From contig QIHI01000048.1 in assembly GCA_003230915.1 (NCBI GenBank), positions 1 through 47,951 of the forward strand: DNA of 47,951 nucleotides. Reading direction: 5' to 3'. The notes beneath the pieces are model-generated. The model did not search any database. It was not told where the DNA came from and saw nothing but the letters and a program-made list of their open reading frames with translations. The DNA comes from Kiritimatiellales bacterium. Lineage in GTDB: Bacteria; Verrucomicrobiota; Kiritimatiellia; Kiritimatiellales; Pontiellaceae. Positions within the stretch are counted from its first letter, which is position 1. Each line of letters starts with the position of its first letter. Below, one piece after another: positions 1-9,328 of this stretch. A program made the translations under genes and the position numbers.

Positions 1-1
1 C

Positions 2-763
2 GTGGAATATGAAATCGGCGAGCGTGTACGCGCCTATATCGTTGCGGTGTGCGAGCGTGAGCGCGGTCCGGAAATCATTCTGTCTCGGAACCACCCCGAC
101 TTTGTCCGCCGCCTGTTCGAACTGGAGATTTCCGAGATTGCCGATGGCACGATGGAGATCAAGGGTATTGCCAGAGAGGCGGGCTACCGCAGCAAGGTGG
201 CCGTTATTTCCCACGACGACCGCGTCGATCCCGTTGGAGCCTGCGTCGGCATGCGCGGCATGCGCGTAAAGAATATTGTGCGCGAACTCTCCGGTGAGAA
301 AATTGATATCGTGCGCTGGAGCGACGATATCAATACGCTGATTACCAACGCCTTGGCTCCGGCTCGCCTGAAGCATGTCGAGGCCGATGAAGCCACGCAG
401 ACGGTCACCGTTACAGTGGAGCCAGATCAACTTTCACTGGCGATCGGGAAGCGCGGGCAAAATGCACGCCTGACCTCCAAATTGACCGGTTGGCGTGTCG
501 ATATCCAGAAAGACGAAGAGAGTATGGACTTCGAAGAGCGCGTTGCGGTTGCCGTTAGCAAACTGGCGACCGTCGAAGGGATTGGCGATGAGTTTGCTGA
601 GCACTTGGTTTTCGCCGGGTTCCTAACCCTTGAAGGCATTCTGGCGGCCGACCAGTCCGATCTTGAAGCGATCGAGGATATTTCCGCCGATCAAGCGCAA
701 GCCATTTGGCACGCCGCCGAAACCGCATACATAAAAGAACATGGTGAGATAGAAGATGATTAA
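2..763 (+). CDS. nusA: Transcription termination/antitermination protein NusA (3' part only)
   Basis: NusA binds RNA polymerase and nascent RNA and modulates pausing, termination and antitermination. The visible 253 residues begin inside the S1 domain (GERVRAYIVAV), followed by the two KH domains (VGACVGMRGMRVKNI, then LAIGKRGQNARL at about residues 145-157). The C-terminus is a helix-hairpin-helix tail (VEGIGDEFAEHLV). The N-terminal polymerase-binding domain lies upstream of the window, so the GTG at position 2 is only the first in-frame codon seen, not the true start. The stop codon overlaps the infB start by 8 nt (ATGATTAA), so translation is probably coupled, as in the common nusA-infB operon. 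Identification is secure. Confidence 0.96.
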   Translation: MEYEIGERVRAYIVAVCERERGPEIILSRNHPDFVRRLFELEISEIADGTMEIKGIAREAGYRSKVAVISHDDRVDPVGACVGMRGMRVKNIVRELSGEKIDIVRWSDDINTLITNALAPARLKHVEADEATQTVTVTVEPDQLSLAIGKRGQNARLTSKLTGWRVDIQKDEESMDFEERVAVAVSKLATVEGIGDEFAEHLVFAGFLTLEGILAADQSDLEAIEDISADQAQAIWHAAETAYIKEHGEIEDD

Positions 764-2849
764 ACTCCACGAAGTAGCCAAAGACGTCGATGTTTCCGCC
801 GAGGAGCTTATCGAAATTCTGCAGGACATCGACATTGCCGTCGAGGGACCCGATTCTGAACTTACCGACGAGCAAATTGCCAAGGTTTGCGACGAACTGG
901 GCTATAACTCGATCGAGACCGCACGCACCGAAAACGCTCCGGCCGAAACTGCGGAACCGGAAGCCCCTGCCACGGAGGAGCCTACCGCCGAGGTAGCCAC
1001 CGACGCGGCGCCTGCTGCTGAAGCGTCTGAATCGGAAGCCGATGCCGTAGACTCCAACCTCATCGAACTCAAGAAACCGAAGGTCATCGTCAAAGATTTT
1101 GCCCTGATGATGGATATGAAGCCAAACCAGGTGATTACCGAGTTGATGCGGATGAATATCTTCGCCTCCATCAACGCCGAGATCGACCTAAAGGTTGCGA
1201 AGGCAATCGGTGAAAAACACGGGTTTACCGTCCGCAAGGAAGAAAAGAAAAAGGCTCCGGCCTCGCAGCCAAAGGCCAAAAAGATCGCCGCCAAAAAGGC
1301 CGCTGCCGCTCCAGATTCTCCGGACACCCTGTTGCCGCGTCCGCCAGTGGTTACCTTCATGGGTCACGTCGACCACGGTAAAACCTCATTACTCGACCGC
1401 ATTCGCGACACCCGCGTAACGGCGGGCGAGTCCGGCGGAATTACCCAGCACATTGGCGCATACACGGTCGAGATCAACGACCACAAGATTACCTTCCTCG
1501 ATACACCCGGCCACGCCGCCTTCACGGCGATGCGTGCCCGCGGCGCAAACCTGACCGATGTGGTGGTGCTCGTGGTGGCCGCTGACGACGGCGTGATGCC
1601 GCAGACGATTGAGGCCATCAAGCACGCACAAGCCGCTGGGGTCTGTATCATCATTGCGATGAATAAGATGGATCTGCGCTCGGCCAATCCCGACCGCCTG
1701 AAGCAGCAGCTTCAGGAAAACGAAATCATGGTCGAGGACTGGGGCGGATCGATCGGTTGCTGTCCTGTCAGCGCCATGACCGGAGAAGGTGTCGATGGAC
1801 TGCTCGAACGCATTATTCTTGAATCCGAAATGCTTGAACTCAAGGCCAACCCCAACAAGCCAGCGAACGGCTTTGTGGTGGAGGCTCAGATGGAGCCCGG
1901 CATGGGGCCAACCGCCAGCCTGCTCGTCAAAAGCGGAAGTCTCAACGTGGGCGACAGCGTGGTTTGCGGATCATACTGGGGACGAGTCAAGGCGCTCATC
2001 AGTGACCAAGGCAAGAAGGTTCGCTCGGCAGGGCCATCGACCGCCGTTAAAATCATGGGCTTGACCAGTGTTCCGGGCGCCGGCGACGAATTCCAAGTGA
2101 TGGAGAACGATCGGGAAGCCCGGGGGATTTCCGAAGAGATGCAGCAGGAAGACCGTACGCAGGCACTCGAAGGGGCCGCCACTCCGAAGAAGATGTCGCT
2201 CGACGACCTGTTCGGAGCCGCCGCCACGGCTGAAAAAAAAGAACTTAAAGTCATTATTAAGGCCGATGTGCAAGGTTCCCTCGAAGCGATTAGCCACTCC
2301 CTTAAAGGCATCAAGAGCGACAAGGTCGACATTAAAATCATTTCCAACGATGTCGGAAATATAACCGTAAATGATGTGATGCTTGCTAGTGCGTCGAACG
2401 CGATCATTCTTGGCTTCCACACCGGCAAGGAAAACGGAGCCAACGCCGGCGCCAAGCGCGAAGGGGTCGAAGTCCGTCTTTACAGCATTATCTATGAACT
2501 CATCGACGACGTAGAGAGCGCCATGAAGGGGTTGCTCGATCGAGAGTTGCGTGAGCAGGTGATCGGTGAGGCGGAAATTCGCGAGGTATTCGAACTCAGC
2601 AAGAAGAGCAAGATTGCCGGTTGCATGGTGATGAGCGGCCGCGTGACCGCGAAAGCCAGCATCCGCATCAAGCGCGGAAAGGATATCCTCTTTGAAGGGT
2701 TGATCGGTTCGCTCAAGCGATTCCAAAACGAAGCCGCCGAAGTCCGCCAGGGGCAGGAGTGTGGTATTCGACCGAACAATTTCACCAACTTTGAAGCGGG
2801 CGACACAATCGAGGCCTATCTTGTCGAAAAGATCACGCAGGAGCTGTAG
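756..2849 (+). CDS. infB: Translation initiation factor IF-2
   Basis: IF-2 is the GTPase that places initiator fMet-tRNA on the 30S subunit and promotes 50S joining. The 697-aa protein starts with a small N-terminal domain and then an acidic Ala/Glu/Pro linker (about residues 60-95). An IF2_N-like segment ([15 protein letters not shown]) and a Lys/Ala-rich linker follow. The GTPase domain shows G1 GHVDHGKT near residue 202, [12 protein letters not shown] and SAMTGEG. Domains II, III and IV complete the C-terminus. The length is on the short side for bacterial IF-2 because the N-terminal region is compact. The usual followers rbfA and truB are absent; a terminator comes directly after the stop. 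Confidence 0.98.
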   Translation: MIKLHEVAKDVDVSAEELIEILQDIDIAVEGPDSELTDEQIAKVCDELGYNSIETARTENAPAETAEPEAPATEEPTAEVATDAAPAAEASESEADAVDSNLIELKKPKVIVKDFALMMDMKPNQVITELMRMNIFASINAEIDLKVAKAIGEKHGFTVRKEEKKKAPASQPKAKKIAAKKAAAAPDSPDTLLPRPPVVTFMGHVDHGKTSLLDRIRDTRVTAGESGGITQHIGAYTVEINDHKITFLDTPGHAAFTAMRARGANLTDVVVLVVAADDGVMPQTIEAIKHAQAAGVCIIIAMNKMDLRSANPDRLKQQLQENEIMVEDWGGSIGCCPVSAMTGEGVDGLLERIILESEMLELKANPNKPANGFVVEAQMEPGMGPTASLLVKSGSLNVGDSVVCGSYWGRVKALISDQGKKVRSAGPSTAVKIMGLTSVPGAGDEFQVMENDREARGISEEMQQEDRTQALEGAATPKKMSLDDLFGAAATAEKKELKVIIKADVQGSLEAISHSLKGIKSDKVDIKIISNDVGNITVNDVMLASASNAIILGFHTGKENGANAGAKREGVEVRLYSIIYELIDDVESAMKGLLDRELREQVIGEAEIREVFELSKKSKIAGCMVMSGRVTAKASIRIKRGKDILFEGLIGSLKRFQNEAAEVRQGQECGIRPNNFTNFEAGDTIEAYLVEKITQEL

Positions 2850-2876
2850 GGCGCTCTGCCATTTTGACTCTAATAA

Positions 2877-2908
2877 GCCGTCCTGTTGCAGGGCGGCTTT
2901 TTCGTTTT
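2877..2908 (+). terminator. Rho-independent terminator after infB
   Basis: A GC-rich hairpin (GCCGTCCTG-TTG-CAGGGCGGC, 9-bp stem with one G-T pair, 3-nt loop) is followed directly by TTTTTCGTTTT. It lies 27 nt after the infB stop and is the clearest intrinsic terminator in the window. It ends the nusA-infB transcript. Confidence 0.9.
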
Positions 2909-2949
2909 AAAAGTGGATACCTACACGTCAATTTGAAGGGGCTTAGTGA

Positions 2950-3755
2950 GTGCTATCACCACCAATATCTTCGATGCTCTCGGATTTTATCCAAAGCCTT
3001 GAGGTTCTTTCGGAGGTCGGTACATCTGCCGGGCGAACCACCGGCTACACCTATGCACCGGACAAGCGTGTTACCCCCCTAACCCAGTATCTGGAAAAAG
3101 ACGAACAAACCCTCCCTGTTCGCACCGACTTCGACCTCGACGAACAGGCCAATGTCCTACGTATCTCCGAACCACGCGGCCCGCTATGTCGAAAGCTATC
3201 AGCGCGACATCCAAGATCGCGCCATCGCCGTCACCAACATTGAAAACCAAGTCATGACGATCGACTACGCCCTCGGCGACTTTATCAACCAAATCACCCA
3301 CTTCGATCAGTCCGCCATCACCAACGTATATGATTCAGCCGGTCGTTTGACCCAGATGGCCTACTCCGGTGGAACCACCCTCGACTACAGTTATTATCCC
3401 GATGGCGAATTGAAGACGAGTGCCGATAGCTTAAGCTCGATTTCGAATTCTTATGATCGACTCAACCGCCTCACAAACCAGATTGTTCAAGTCGGCAATC
3501 TGCAATCGGAAATTGGCAATACGTTTGATTCAGTCGGCAACATCACCAACACCACCATCCAGACCGGCTGGATACCGCAGGTCGAGGGGGCAAACTTCTG
3601 GATCGCCGCATCAGCCGTATCGCAGGAAGCAAAACGAATTTATTCGTTTACGCCGACAACCAAGTCGTCGCCGATCTCGATGGCTCGGGTAACCTCCTGC
3701 GCACCTATGTCTGGGGCAAGGCATCGACAACTTGCTCAGCTTCACCGACCTATAA
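2950..3755 (+). pseudogene. Decayed RHS/YD-repeat protein fragment
   Basis: Three reading frames in succession give RHS-like text. An early frame reads GRTTGYTYAPDKR. The longest frame (track ORF 3152-3820) carries YD repeats such as VYDSAGRLTQMAYSGG and YDRLNRLTNQ. A third frame from about 3590 reads RRISRIAGSKTNLFVYADNQ and continues to WGK, the style of an RHS-associated core. A missing G near 3718 would restore WGKGIDNLLSFTDL followed by TAA at 3753. There are therefore at least three frame changes, and no proper start codon or ribosome-binding site. RHS proteins are large secreted or toxin-carrying repeat proteins; here only a broken C-terminal part remains. It is not expected to be functional. 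Confidence 0.8.
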
Positions 3756-3899
3756 AATTGAGCTTCCATTCGTATATTTGGTTTCTCATATTTTATAGCT
3801 CACCTTTGAGTGCAGACTGATTGAAAAGCCAGATAAATAGGCGAAGATGATCGGAGAAGAGAAGGTCAATCCGGACGCAATTGCCCTTGGATATTCCTA

Positions 3900-4853
3900 T
3901 TAGAGTTCTTTCCAGAAGCCGGTCGGCTCCTGGCCGATACGCCAGTAGGCGGTACCGCGGATGGGGTGGCGGGCGTAAAGATCGACCTTGGCCTTTAGGG
4001 ACTGGACGGTTTCGTAGTGGACATTGATCGTGACGGTTTCGGTGAAGAAGTAGCTTCCGCCGGTCTCGGGGTTCCATGTGGATGTAATGTCTTTTTCCAG
4101 TAGCTCCTCCACGATTTCTGCGTTTTTGTAGGCTCGCGCAAGGGTGGGGGTTTGCCAACCACGCCCGTAGAGTGGGATTCCCATAATAAGTTTATCGGAG
4201 GGGATGGTTGAGCGCGCGTAGTCATAGATTTTCTCACACCATGGCAACGAGGCGACGGGGCCGGGGCCGCCGCCGCGGTAGTGTTCGTCGTAGGCCATGA
4301 CGATGATACGGTCGGCGATCATGCCGATGAAGGGATAGTCAAAGGCATCGTTGGGGTTTGTCCGTTTATGGTCGGCCCAACGTGCCATGACGGCCACGCT
4401 GAAAAGCTTGTCTTTGGGTAACGCTTTCTTGACGCCGGCAAGAAAATCGAGATAAGCGGTTCCGTCGTTTCCCTCGATGCTTTCGAAGTCGATTTGGATG
4501 CCATCGAAAGGAGCCGCGCGCTCGGTAATTCCGGCAATGATCCGGTTGCGAAAGGGGAGTTCGGGATTGAGATAGATGTGCGCCAGCGTCGGATTCCAGG
4601 GGAGGGTGATAACGAGATGATAGCGGGCTCCAGGGCGCGCACCGGGCAGAGTGGGTGGTAGAAGGTGGCCACCCTTTAGATTGCCGTCGCCATCAATCTG
4701 CGCACTGAAGCAGGCAATATCGGTGATGGGGGATTGGGCGGGAAAGTGCTTTTCCTCGCCCTTCATGAGATAGGCCCATGTTTCAGGGAGGGAGGCAGCT
4801 TGGCTACACGTTGCAGAGCAGCTCAGCAGGAGTGCGATAAGAATATTTTTCAT
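3900..4853 (-). CDS. Secreted glycoside hydrolase family 18-like protein
   Basis: A 317-aa protein with an N-terminal signal peptide (hydrophobic LIALLLSCSATCSQA, likely cut before ASLPE). The GH18 catalytic signature DGxxxDxE is intact as FDGIQIDFE near residue 140. Later motifs are IVMAYDEHY, IMGIPLYGRGW and a C-terminal TAYWRIGQE, which fit the chitinase/YaaH-type TIM barrel. The general acid glutamate is present, so the enzyme may hydrolyse beta-1,4 GlcNAc-containing glycans such as chitin or peptidoglycan-derived chains. The substrate cannot be told from sequence. It lies 50 bp downstream of the large PAS protein on the same strand. A TTGACA hexamer sits in that gap without a good -10, so it may be co-transcribed or have its own promoter. 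Confidence 0.82.
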   Translation of the reverse strand: MKNILIALLLSCSATCSQAASLPETWAYLMKGEEKHFPAQSPITDIACFSAQIDGDGNLKGGHLLPPTLPGARPGARYHLVITLPWNPTLAHIYLNPELPFRNRIIAGITERAAPFDGIQIDFESIEGNDGTAYLDFLAGVKKALPKDKLFSVAVMARWADHKRTNPNDAFDYPFIGMIADRIIVMAYDEHYRGGGPGPVASLPWCEKIYDYARSTIPSDKLIMGIPLYGRGWQTPTLARAYKNAEIVEELLEKDITSTWNPETGGSYFFTETVTINVHYETVQSLKAKVDLYARHPIRGTAYWRIGQEPTGFWKEL

Positions 4854-4903
4854 AACCGCCCACGGTAGATGGAGGGCGGCGACCTGTCAAGAAAGGGCGA
4901 GAA

Positions 4904-7900
4904 TTATGCCGCTCCAGCCTTAGGTTCGGCATTCTTGTTGGGCATGACAATTTCCGAGGCCACCTTTTTAAAGGGAAGGCTGATTGTGAGTGCGGTGACA
5001 TCACCCTTCCGGTATTCGAGATCAATTGTCCCGCCCATCATCTGGACATAGCGCTGGGCGAGAGAGAGGCCATACTGCATCTCCTCGATTTCGCGATCCT
5101 CTGTACCGAAAATCCGGGAGAGCCGCTCGTCCTCTTTCGCCGCTCCGGTGTAGGCCAGTTCAAAGTTTACAGAAACGGAGTTACCTTCTTCCGACTTATG
5201 CGCAGCATGCAGGCCGAGTCGGCCTTTATCGGTATGGGCGAGGGCATAGCCCAGTACGATACCCAGCACTTTACGAACCTTTTCCTCATCGCCCTCCACG
5301 AGTTTGGGCAGATTGTGGGCGGACTGGTATTGCGCATAGCTTACCGCAAAGAATAACTTCTTGGTTTTGGCACGGGCGGAAAACTGTTGGTCAAGGTCGT
5401 GGATCAGTTCGTGCAGGTTGCATTTGGTGGGTTTAACATCGTCGGAGCCGTCGGCGAGGTGACTGAGTTCTCGGCGATAGTTCATGGTATCGATCAGGGT
5501 GCGGCAGTTTCGATTAATGATTTCCATATTAAACTTTTGTGCCTCCGTGAGATTCTCGGCCGTTCCAATTGCGGTGGCAGACTGCACCACGGGATCGAGC
5601 GAGGTTTGGATGGCTTCCGTAACTTCATCAACAATTTTACTGTTTTTTTGATTGGCGGTCTGAGCTTCATCAAGATTTTGCTGGAGTTCGGCCTGCCGTT
5701 TTTTCAGTTCGGAAATATCGTTTACGACGGCAAGAACCAGTTGCCGTTCTTCGATCTGGATCATGCTTAGGGAGACAAGACTATGGAAGGTTGCTTTGTC
5801 GGCTTTCCGGAATTGCCACTCGAAGTTGGCATGCCCAGTCTTCAGCACCGAACGAAACTGCTCGTTGGCCAGATCGAGGGAGAGGTTGTTTCCGGGTTGC
5901 TGCTTCGGGGAAAGGGCCTCAATGGTTTTGCCTACCAGAGTTTTGGTGGTTTCTTCGCCAAACAGATGAGCAGCGGCCAGATTGGCAGATCCAATCTTTC
6001 CGGTTTTCGGATCGATCTGGAAGAAGGCATCGGCCGATGCCTGGAAAAGGGTACGGTAGTATTTTTCCTTTTGGCGTAACTCCTTTTGCTCGTCCTTGAC
6101 GTGTTTGATTTCGGCGAGGTTATCTTTTTTTATTCGCGCGATTTCCGCCTCGATTCCTTTGGCATCCTGTCCGGAACGTTTGATCATTTCCGCAAGGTCA
6201 AATTCGGCATTCTCTCGCCCTTTTTGAGACTCGGTCAGTTCGTTGCTACGTGTGTCGATGGTTTGCTGAAGAGTCTCGGATTTCTTTTTCAGGGTTGCTT
6301 CAGTTTTCTGCATTGCGGTTTCGTTTTTCTTGTGCAGTTTAATCTGTGTATTGAGTTCTTCTGTTTTTTGTTCGATCAGCGCATCGAGATTTTCTTGGCT
6401 GGAATTGAAGGCCAACTGGAGCTCCTTCAGCTCTTTTTCAGAGCGGATACGGAGGTCGGTTTCGGTCTGTAGCTTTTCGGAAAACGTTTGGATGGTTTTC
6501 TCTAGCTCGGTTCTCTGTTTCCCGAGGAGCTCTTTCTGCTGGCGGAGATCGCCTTCTGTTTGCTTGAGTACTTTTATCTCATTTTGAAGGGATGTGGTTT
6601 CCTTTTCAATCAGTTGGGTTTGATCGGATTTTTCTCGCTCAAGATATTCCTGCGCCTCGGATAGGGCAGCCGCGAGCTGTTGCTGCTCTTTAATGGCCTT
6701 GGCCAAATCCTCGGCTTGAATTTTAGATTGCTCCTGAAGTGCCTCTTTCTCTTGCAGAAGGTCGCCAGCTTGCTTGCGCAACCGAATTTCCCCGAGCCGA
6801 ATTTCCGCGATGTTAAGATTTAATTTTTGAGTTTCGCGCTCAATCAGCTGATCTTGACGGGTATTTGTTTGTTCAAGCTTTTGCTCGGCCTGTTGCCGTT
6901 CGACCTCTGCCTCCTCGCGCGCCTGAACTTGGTTGCTATTTTCCCGAGCCTTTGATTCCAACGCTTTTTCCAGATCTTTAATGCGTTCGCCGAGCGACTT
7001 TTCCTGCTGGCGGAGGGCTTTTTCATGAATTTGTTTTTTGGCCAACTCCCGCTTCAAGGTCTTGGTTTCTTCCTCGATTCGAAGGTTGAACTGCTGCTTG
7101 AGTTCGTCGAGTTCTTCCGTATTCTTGATCAGTTTTGTGGTAGCATTTTTACGTTCATCCACTTCATGCTCAAGCTCGGTGGTGTGCTGCTCCGTGAGTG
7201 TTTGAATACGTTCCTGAGCCGCCTTCAGTAGGACATCGATTTTCTTTAGCTGATTTTCCGCAGTACGGCGGGCGGTATGCTCGGTGCCGAATTCTTTCTT
7301 TTGCGCTTCGGCGAGTTTGTCCGCTTTCTGCTTGCTCGTTTTTTCAAGTGATTCGAGTTCCTTTTGGTAGGTAAGCAGTCCGGCCTGGTTGGTTTCAAGA
7401 GTGGCTTCGGTTTGTTTGTGGCGGGTAATTTCCTGTTTAAGCAGCTTTCCGCGGTCGGTGGCGAAGGCTTCGAGCTTCCGCAATTCGTTCTCCTTGATCT
7501 CGATGAGCTCTTCCCACTTCTTGCGCTTATCGGTTTCGTTTCCGAGTTCGGTCAACCGGCTGGCCAGCTGCTCTTCAAGTTGTTTTTGGTGGGTTAGTAA
7601 CGTCTTTTCGTTGCGCCGCAATAGTTCCTCGGTGCGTTTGCGTTCGTTGAACTGTTCCTTGAATTCGTGTTGGCGGTTGTCGAGTTCGGCCTCGCGAATC
7701 GTGAGCGTTTGGTTGGTGTTGCGCAGGTCGGTGACCGTCTTGGCATATTCGATTTTTGATTTTTCAAGTTCGCTGGTGCGCCGGCGAAGATGTTGTTCGA
7801 GTTGCTGGCGTTCGTGTTTGGCCTCGCCCTCTTTTTCTTTCCGGTCGGTGATCTCGAGGGAGAGTCCAACGGTGCCCTCGACCAGTCCGTCGTCGGAGAC

Positions 7901-9313
7901 GAGAGGAATCTGGACGGTTTCCATCCACCCGGATTTTTTGCGGGTTTCATATGGGCGCTCGATTCGGCTGAGGGTGCCGCTCTTCATGACGTCGATGGCG
8001 TTTTTATCGTGATCACGCGGCGTGGCGGGCATAACTTCGAAAATAGTTTTTCCAATCCAGGCTTCCTGGGGAATACCGGTTCGGTCGGCCAGTTTCCGGC
8101 TGGCATAGAGATAGCGACAGCGGGTGTCCTTCACGTGAACATCGGCCGGAAGAGCATCGAGTATACGGTGCATGAAGCGGGTTTGGCTGGTCAGTTCTTC
8201 CAGTTCACGCCGTTGCTGACTGACATTCTGCTGAGCCCCGCGGATGCCGACGAGTGTACGGTCTTCGACGAGTCCGATTACGTTGTTAACCAGGTTAAGT
8301 CGGTTCCCGCGCGGGTCTTGCCGGACGGATTCGAAGTTGGACAGTTTGTAATTTGAGGCAATCAGCTTTTTGATGGCCTCGTGATTTTTGAAGGGGCCGC
8401 ACCCACCGGTGAGTTCGCTGATTCCTTTACCAACCAGTGCTGAGGGGGAGCTTCCGTACAGTGCGGCGAATGTTTCGCTACAGGCGACAATTTTCATCTT
8501 TTCCATGATGGCTACAGCCATTTTTTCGGCGGAATCAATCAGCGGGATAGGAGCTTCGGGGGCGAGGTGGTAATACCCCTCGATGGTTTCTCCAACGAAG
8601 CGGGCGTGGCGTGCAGTTTCTGCCTTTTCCAGAAGCTGCTCTTTGTGGAATGGCGTAACATCCGAAATCCAACCCATATAACTTTCAACATCCTGGCGAG
8701 CATTGAGTACCTTGTTTGCACGGCAGGCCACGTGGGTTTCAACCCCTTTGGCCTTCTGGAAGCGGAAGGTGATCGAGAGGGGATCGTTCCCTTTGAGAAA
8801 AGTAGCCCACGCTTGGTTGAAGCGCTCGCGATCTTTGGGATGGATGGCGCTTTGAAAGCCTTCTTTTAGAGCCTTTTTGGGATAGAGACCGGAGAGCGTT
8901 TGCAGCGCCGAGTTAATGTAGATGCATTTCCCAGTCAGATCTATTTGAAACATGCCGATCTCGGCCTCGAAGAGAATATTTTGGTAACGGCTTGTGGTTT
9001 GCTTTAGCGCTTTTTTGGATTGTTCGAGCTTCTGATTGGTTCCCGTGAGGGATTCACGAGTGCTTCCAAGTTCGGAGGTTACGTCTTTAAGCTGTCGGCA
9101 GGCCGCGTTGAATCGCTGTTGGAACAAAAAGAAGAGGGTGATGGAGCAGAGAAGAAGGGCGCCGATAATAAAAAAGGCAGTCATATTCATCTCGACTGGG
9201 AAAGTGGCATTCAGTCGTTCGGCAGTCTGAGCGTGAGAGGTTCCGGGCCACAACATAGCAAGTGCTGCTCCTGCAAGGAGGGCAATGAATTTTGTATTTG
9301 GATGCATTCTCAT
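4904..9313 (-). CDS. Membrane-anchored multi-PAS coiled-coil protein with degenerate histidine-kinase end
   Basis: A 1469-aa protein with a signal-like N-terminus (residues 1-28), one transmembrane helix (about 43-66, FFIIGALLLCSITLFFLF) and three PAS-like domains within about residues 105-495. A very long Glu/Lys/Gln-rich coiled coil (about 495-1080) leads to a further PAS domain (KYYRTLFQASADAFFQID). The end resembles HisKA plus HATPase_c. However, the H-box has no phosphoacceptor histidine (EAIQTSLDPVVQSA where SHELRTP is expected). The N-box asparagine is replaced (LGYALAHTDKG), and the G1 box reads AYTGAAKEDERL instead of DxGxG. It is probably a non-catalytic signalling or scaffold protein. 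ATG 9313 has AAAGG 8 nt upstream. The upstream secreted-protein gene ends 15 nt away, so the two form an operon. Confidence 0.8.
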   Translation of the reverse strand: MRMHPNTKFIALLAGAALAMLWPGTSHAQTAERLNATFPVEMNMTAFFIIGALLLCSITLFFLFQQRFNAACRQLKDVTSELGSTRESLTGTNQKLEQSKKALKQTTSRYQNILFEAEIGMFQIDLTGKCIYINSALQTLSGLYPKKALKEGFQSAIHPKDRERFNQAWATFLKGNDPLSITFRFQKAKGVETHVACRANKVLNARQDVESYMGWISDVTPFHKEQLLEKAETARHARFVGETIEGYYHLAPEAPIPLIDSAEKMAVAIMEKMKIVACSETFAALYGSSPSALVGKGISELTGGCGPFKNHEAIKKLIASNYKLSNFESVRQDPRGNRLNLVNNVIGLVEDRTLVGIRGAQQNVSQQRRELEELTSQTRFMHRILDALPADVHVKDTRCRYLYASRKLADRTGIPQEAWIGKTIFEVMPATPRDHDKNAIDVMKSGTLSRIERPYETRKKSGWMETVQIPLVSDDGLVEGTVGLSLEITDRKEKEGEAKHERQQLEQHLRRRTSELEKSKIEYAKTVTDLRNTNQTLTIREAELDNRQHEFKEQFNERKRTEELLRRNEKTLLTHQKQLEEQLASRLTELGNETDKRKKWEELIEIKENELRKLEAFATDRGKLLKQEITRHKQTEATLETNQAGLLTYQKELESLEKTSKQKADKLAEAQKKEFGTEHTARRTAENQLKKIDVLLKAAQERIQTLTEQHTTELEHEVDERKNATTKLIKNTEELDELKQQFNLRIEEETKTLKRELAKKQIHEKALRQQEKSLGERIKDLEKALESKARENSNQVQAREEAEVERQQAEQKLEQTNTRQDQLIERETQKLNLNIAEIRLGEIRLRKQAGDLLQEKEALQEQSKIQAEDLAKAIKEQQQLAAALSEAQEYLEREKSDQTQLIEKETTSLQNEIKVLKQTEGDLRQQKELLGKQRTELEKTIQTFSEKLQTETDLRIRSEKELKELQLAFNSSQENLDALIEQKTEELNTQIKLHKKNETAMQKTEATLKKKSETLQQTIDTRSNELTESQKGRENAEFDLAEMIKRSGQDAKGIEAEIARIKKDNLAEIKHVKDEQKELRQKEKYYRTLFQASADAFFQIDPKTGKIGSANLAAAHLFGEETTKTLVGKTIEALSPKQQPGNNLSLDLANEQFRSVLKTGHANFEWQFRKADKATFHSLVSLSMIQIEERQLVLAVVNDISELKKRQAELQQNLDEAQTANQKNSKIVDEVTEAIQTSLDPVVQSATAIGTAENLTEAQKFNMEIINRNCRTLIDTMNYRRELSHLADGSDDVKPTKCNLHELIHDLDQQFSARAKTKKLFFAVSYAQYQSAHNLPKLVEGDEEKVRKVLGIVLGYALAHTDKGRLGLHAAHKSEEGNSVSVNFELAYTGAAKEDERLSRIFGTEDREIEEMQYGLSLAQRYVQMMGGTIDLEYRKGDVTALTISLPFKKVASEIVMPNKNAEPKAGAA

Positions 9314-9328
9314 TTCGGATACCTTTGA

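Noticed and set aside
1971-2726. 251-aa minus-strand ORF within infB
   Set aside because: It lies antisense to conserved IF-2 domains and has no motif of its own.
4854-4903. TTGACA on the minus strand upstream of the GH18 gene as a promoter
   Set aside because: At 17-nt spacing the -10 would be TACCGT, which is poor; it would also place the start site almost at the ATG.
5026-9328. Many plus-strand ORFs of 60-207 aa opposite the PAS/coiled-coil gene
   Set aside because: They are frame shadows of the minus-strand gene, caused by its Glu/Lys/Gln-rich coding; none has a ribosome-binding site or a recognisable domain.
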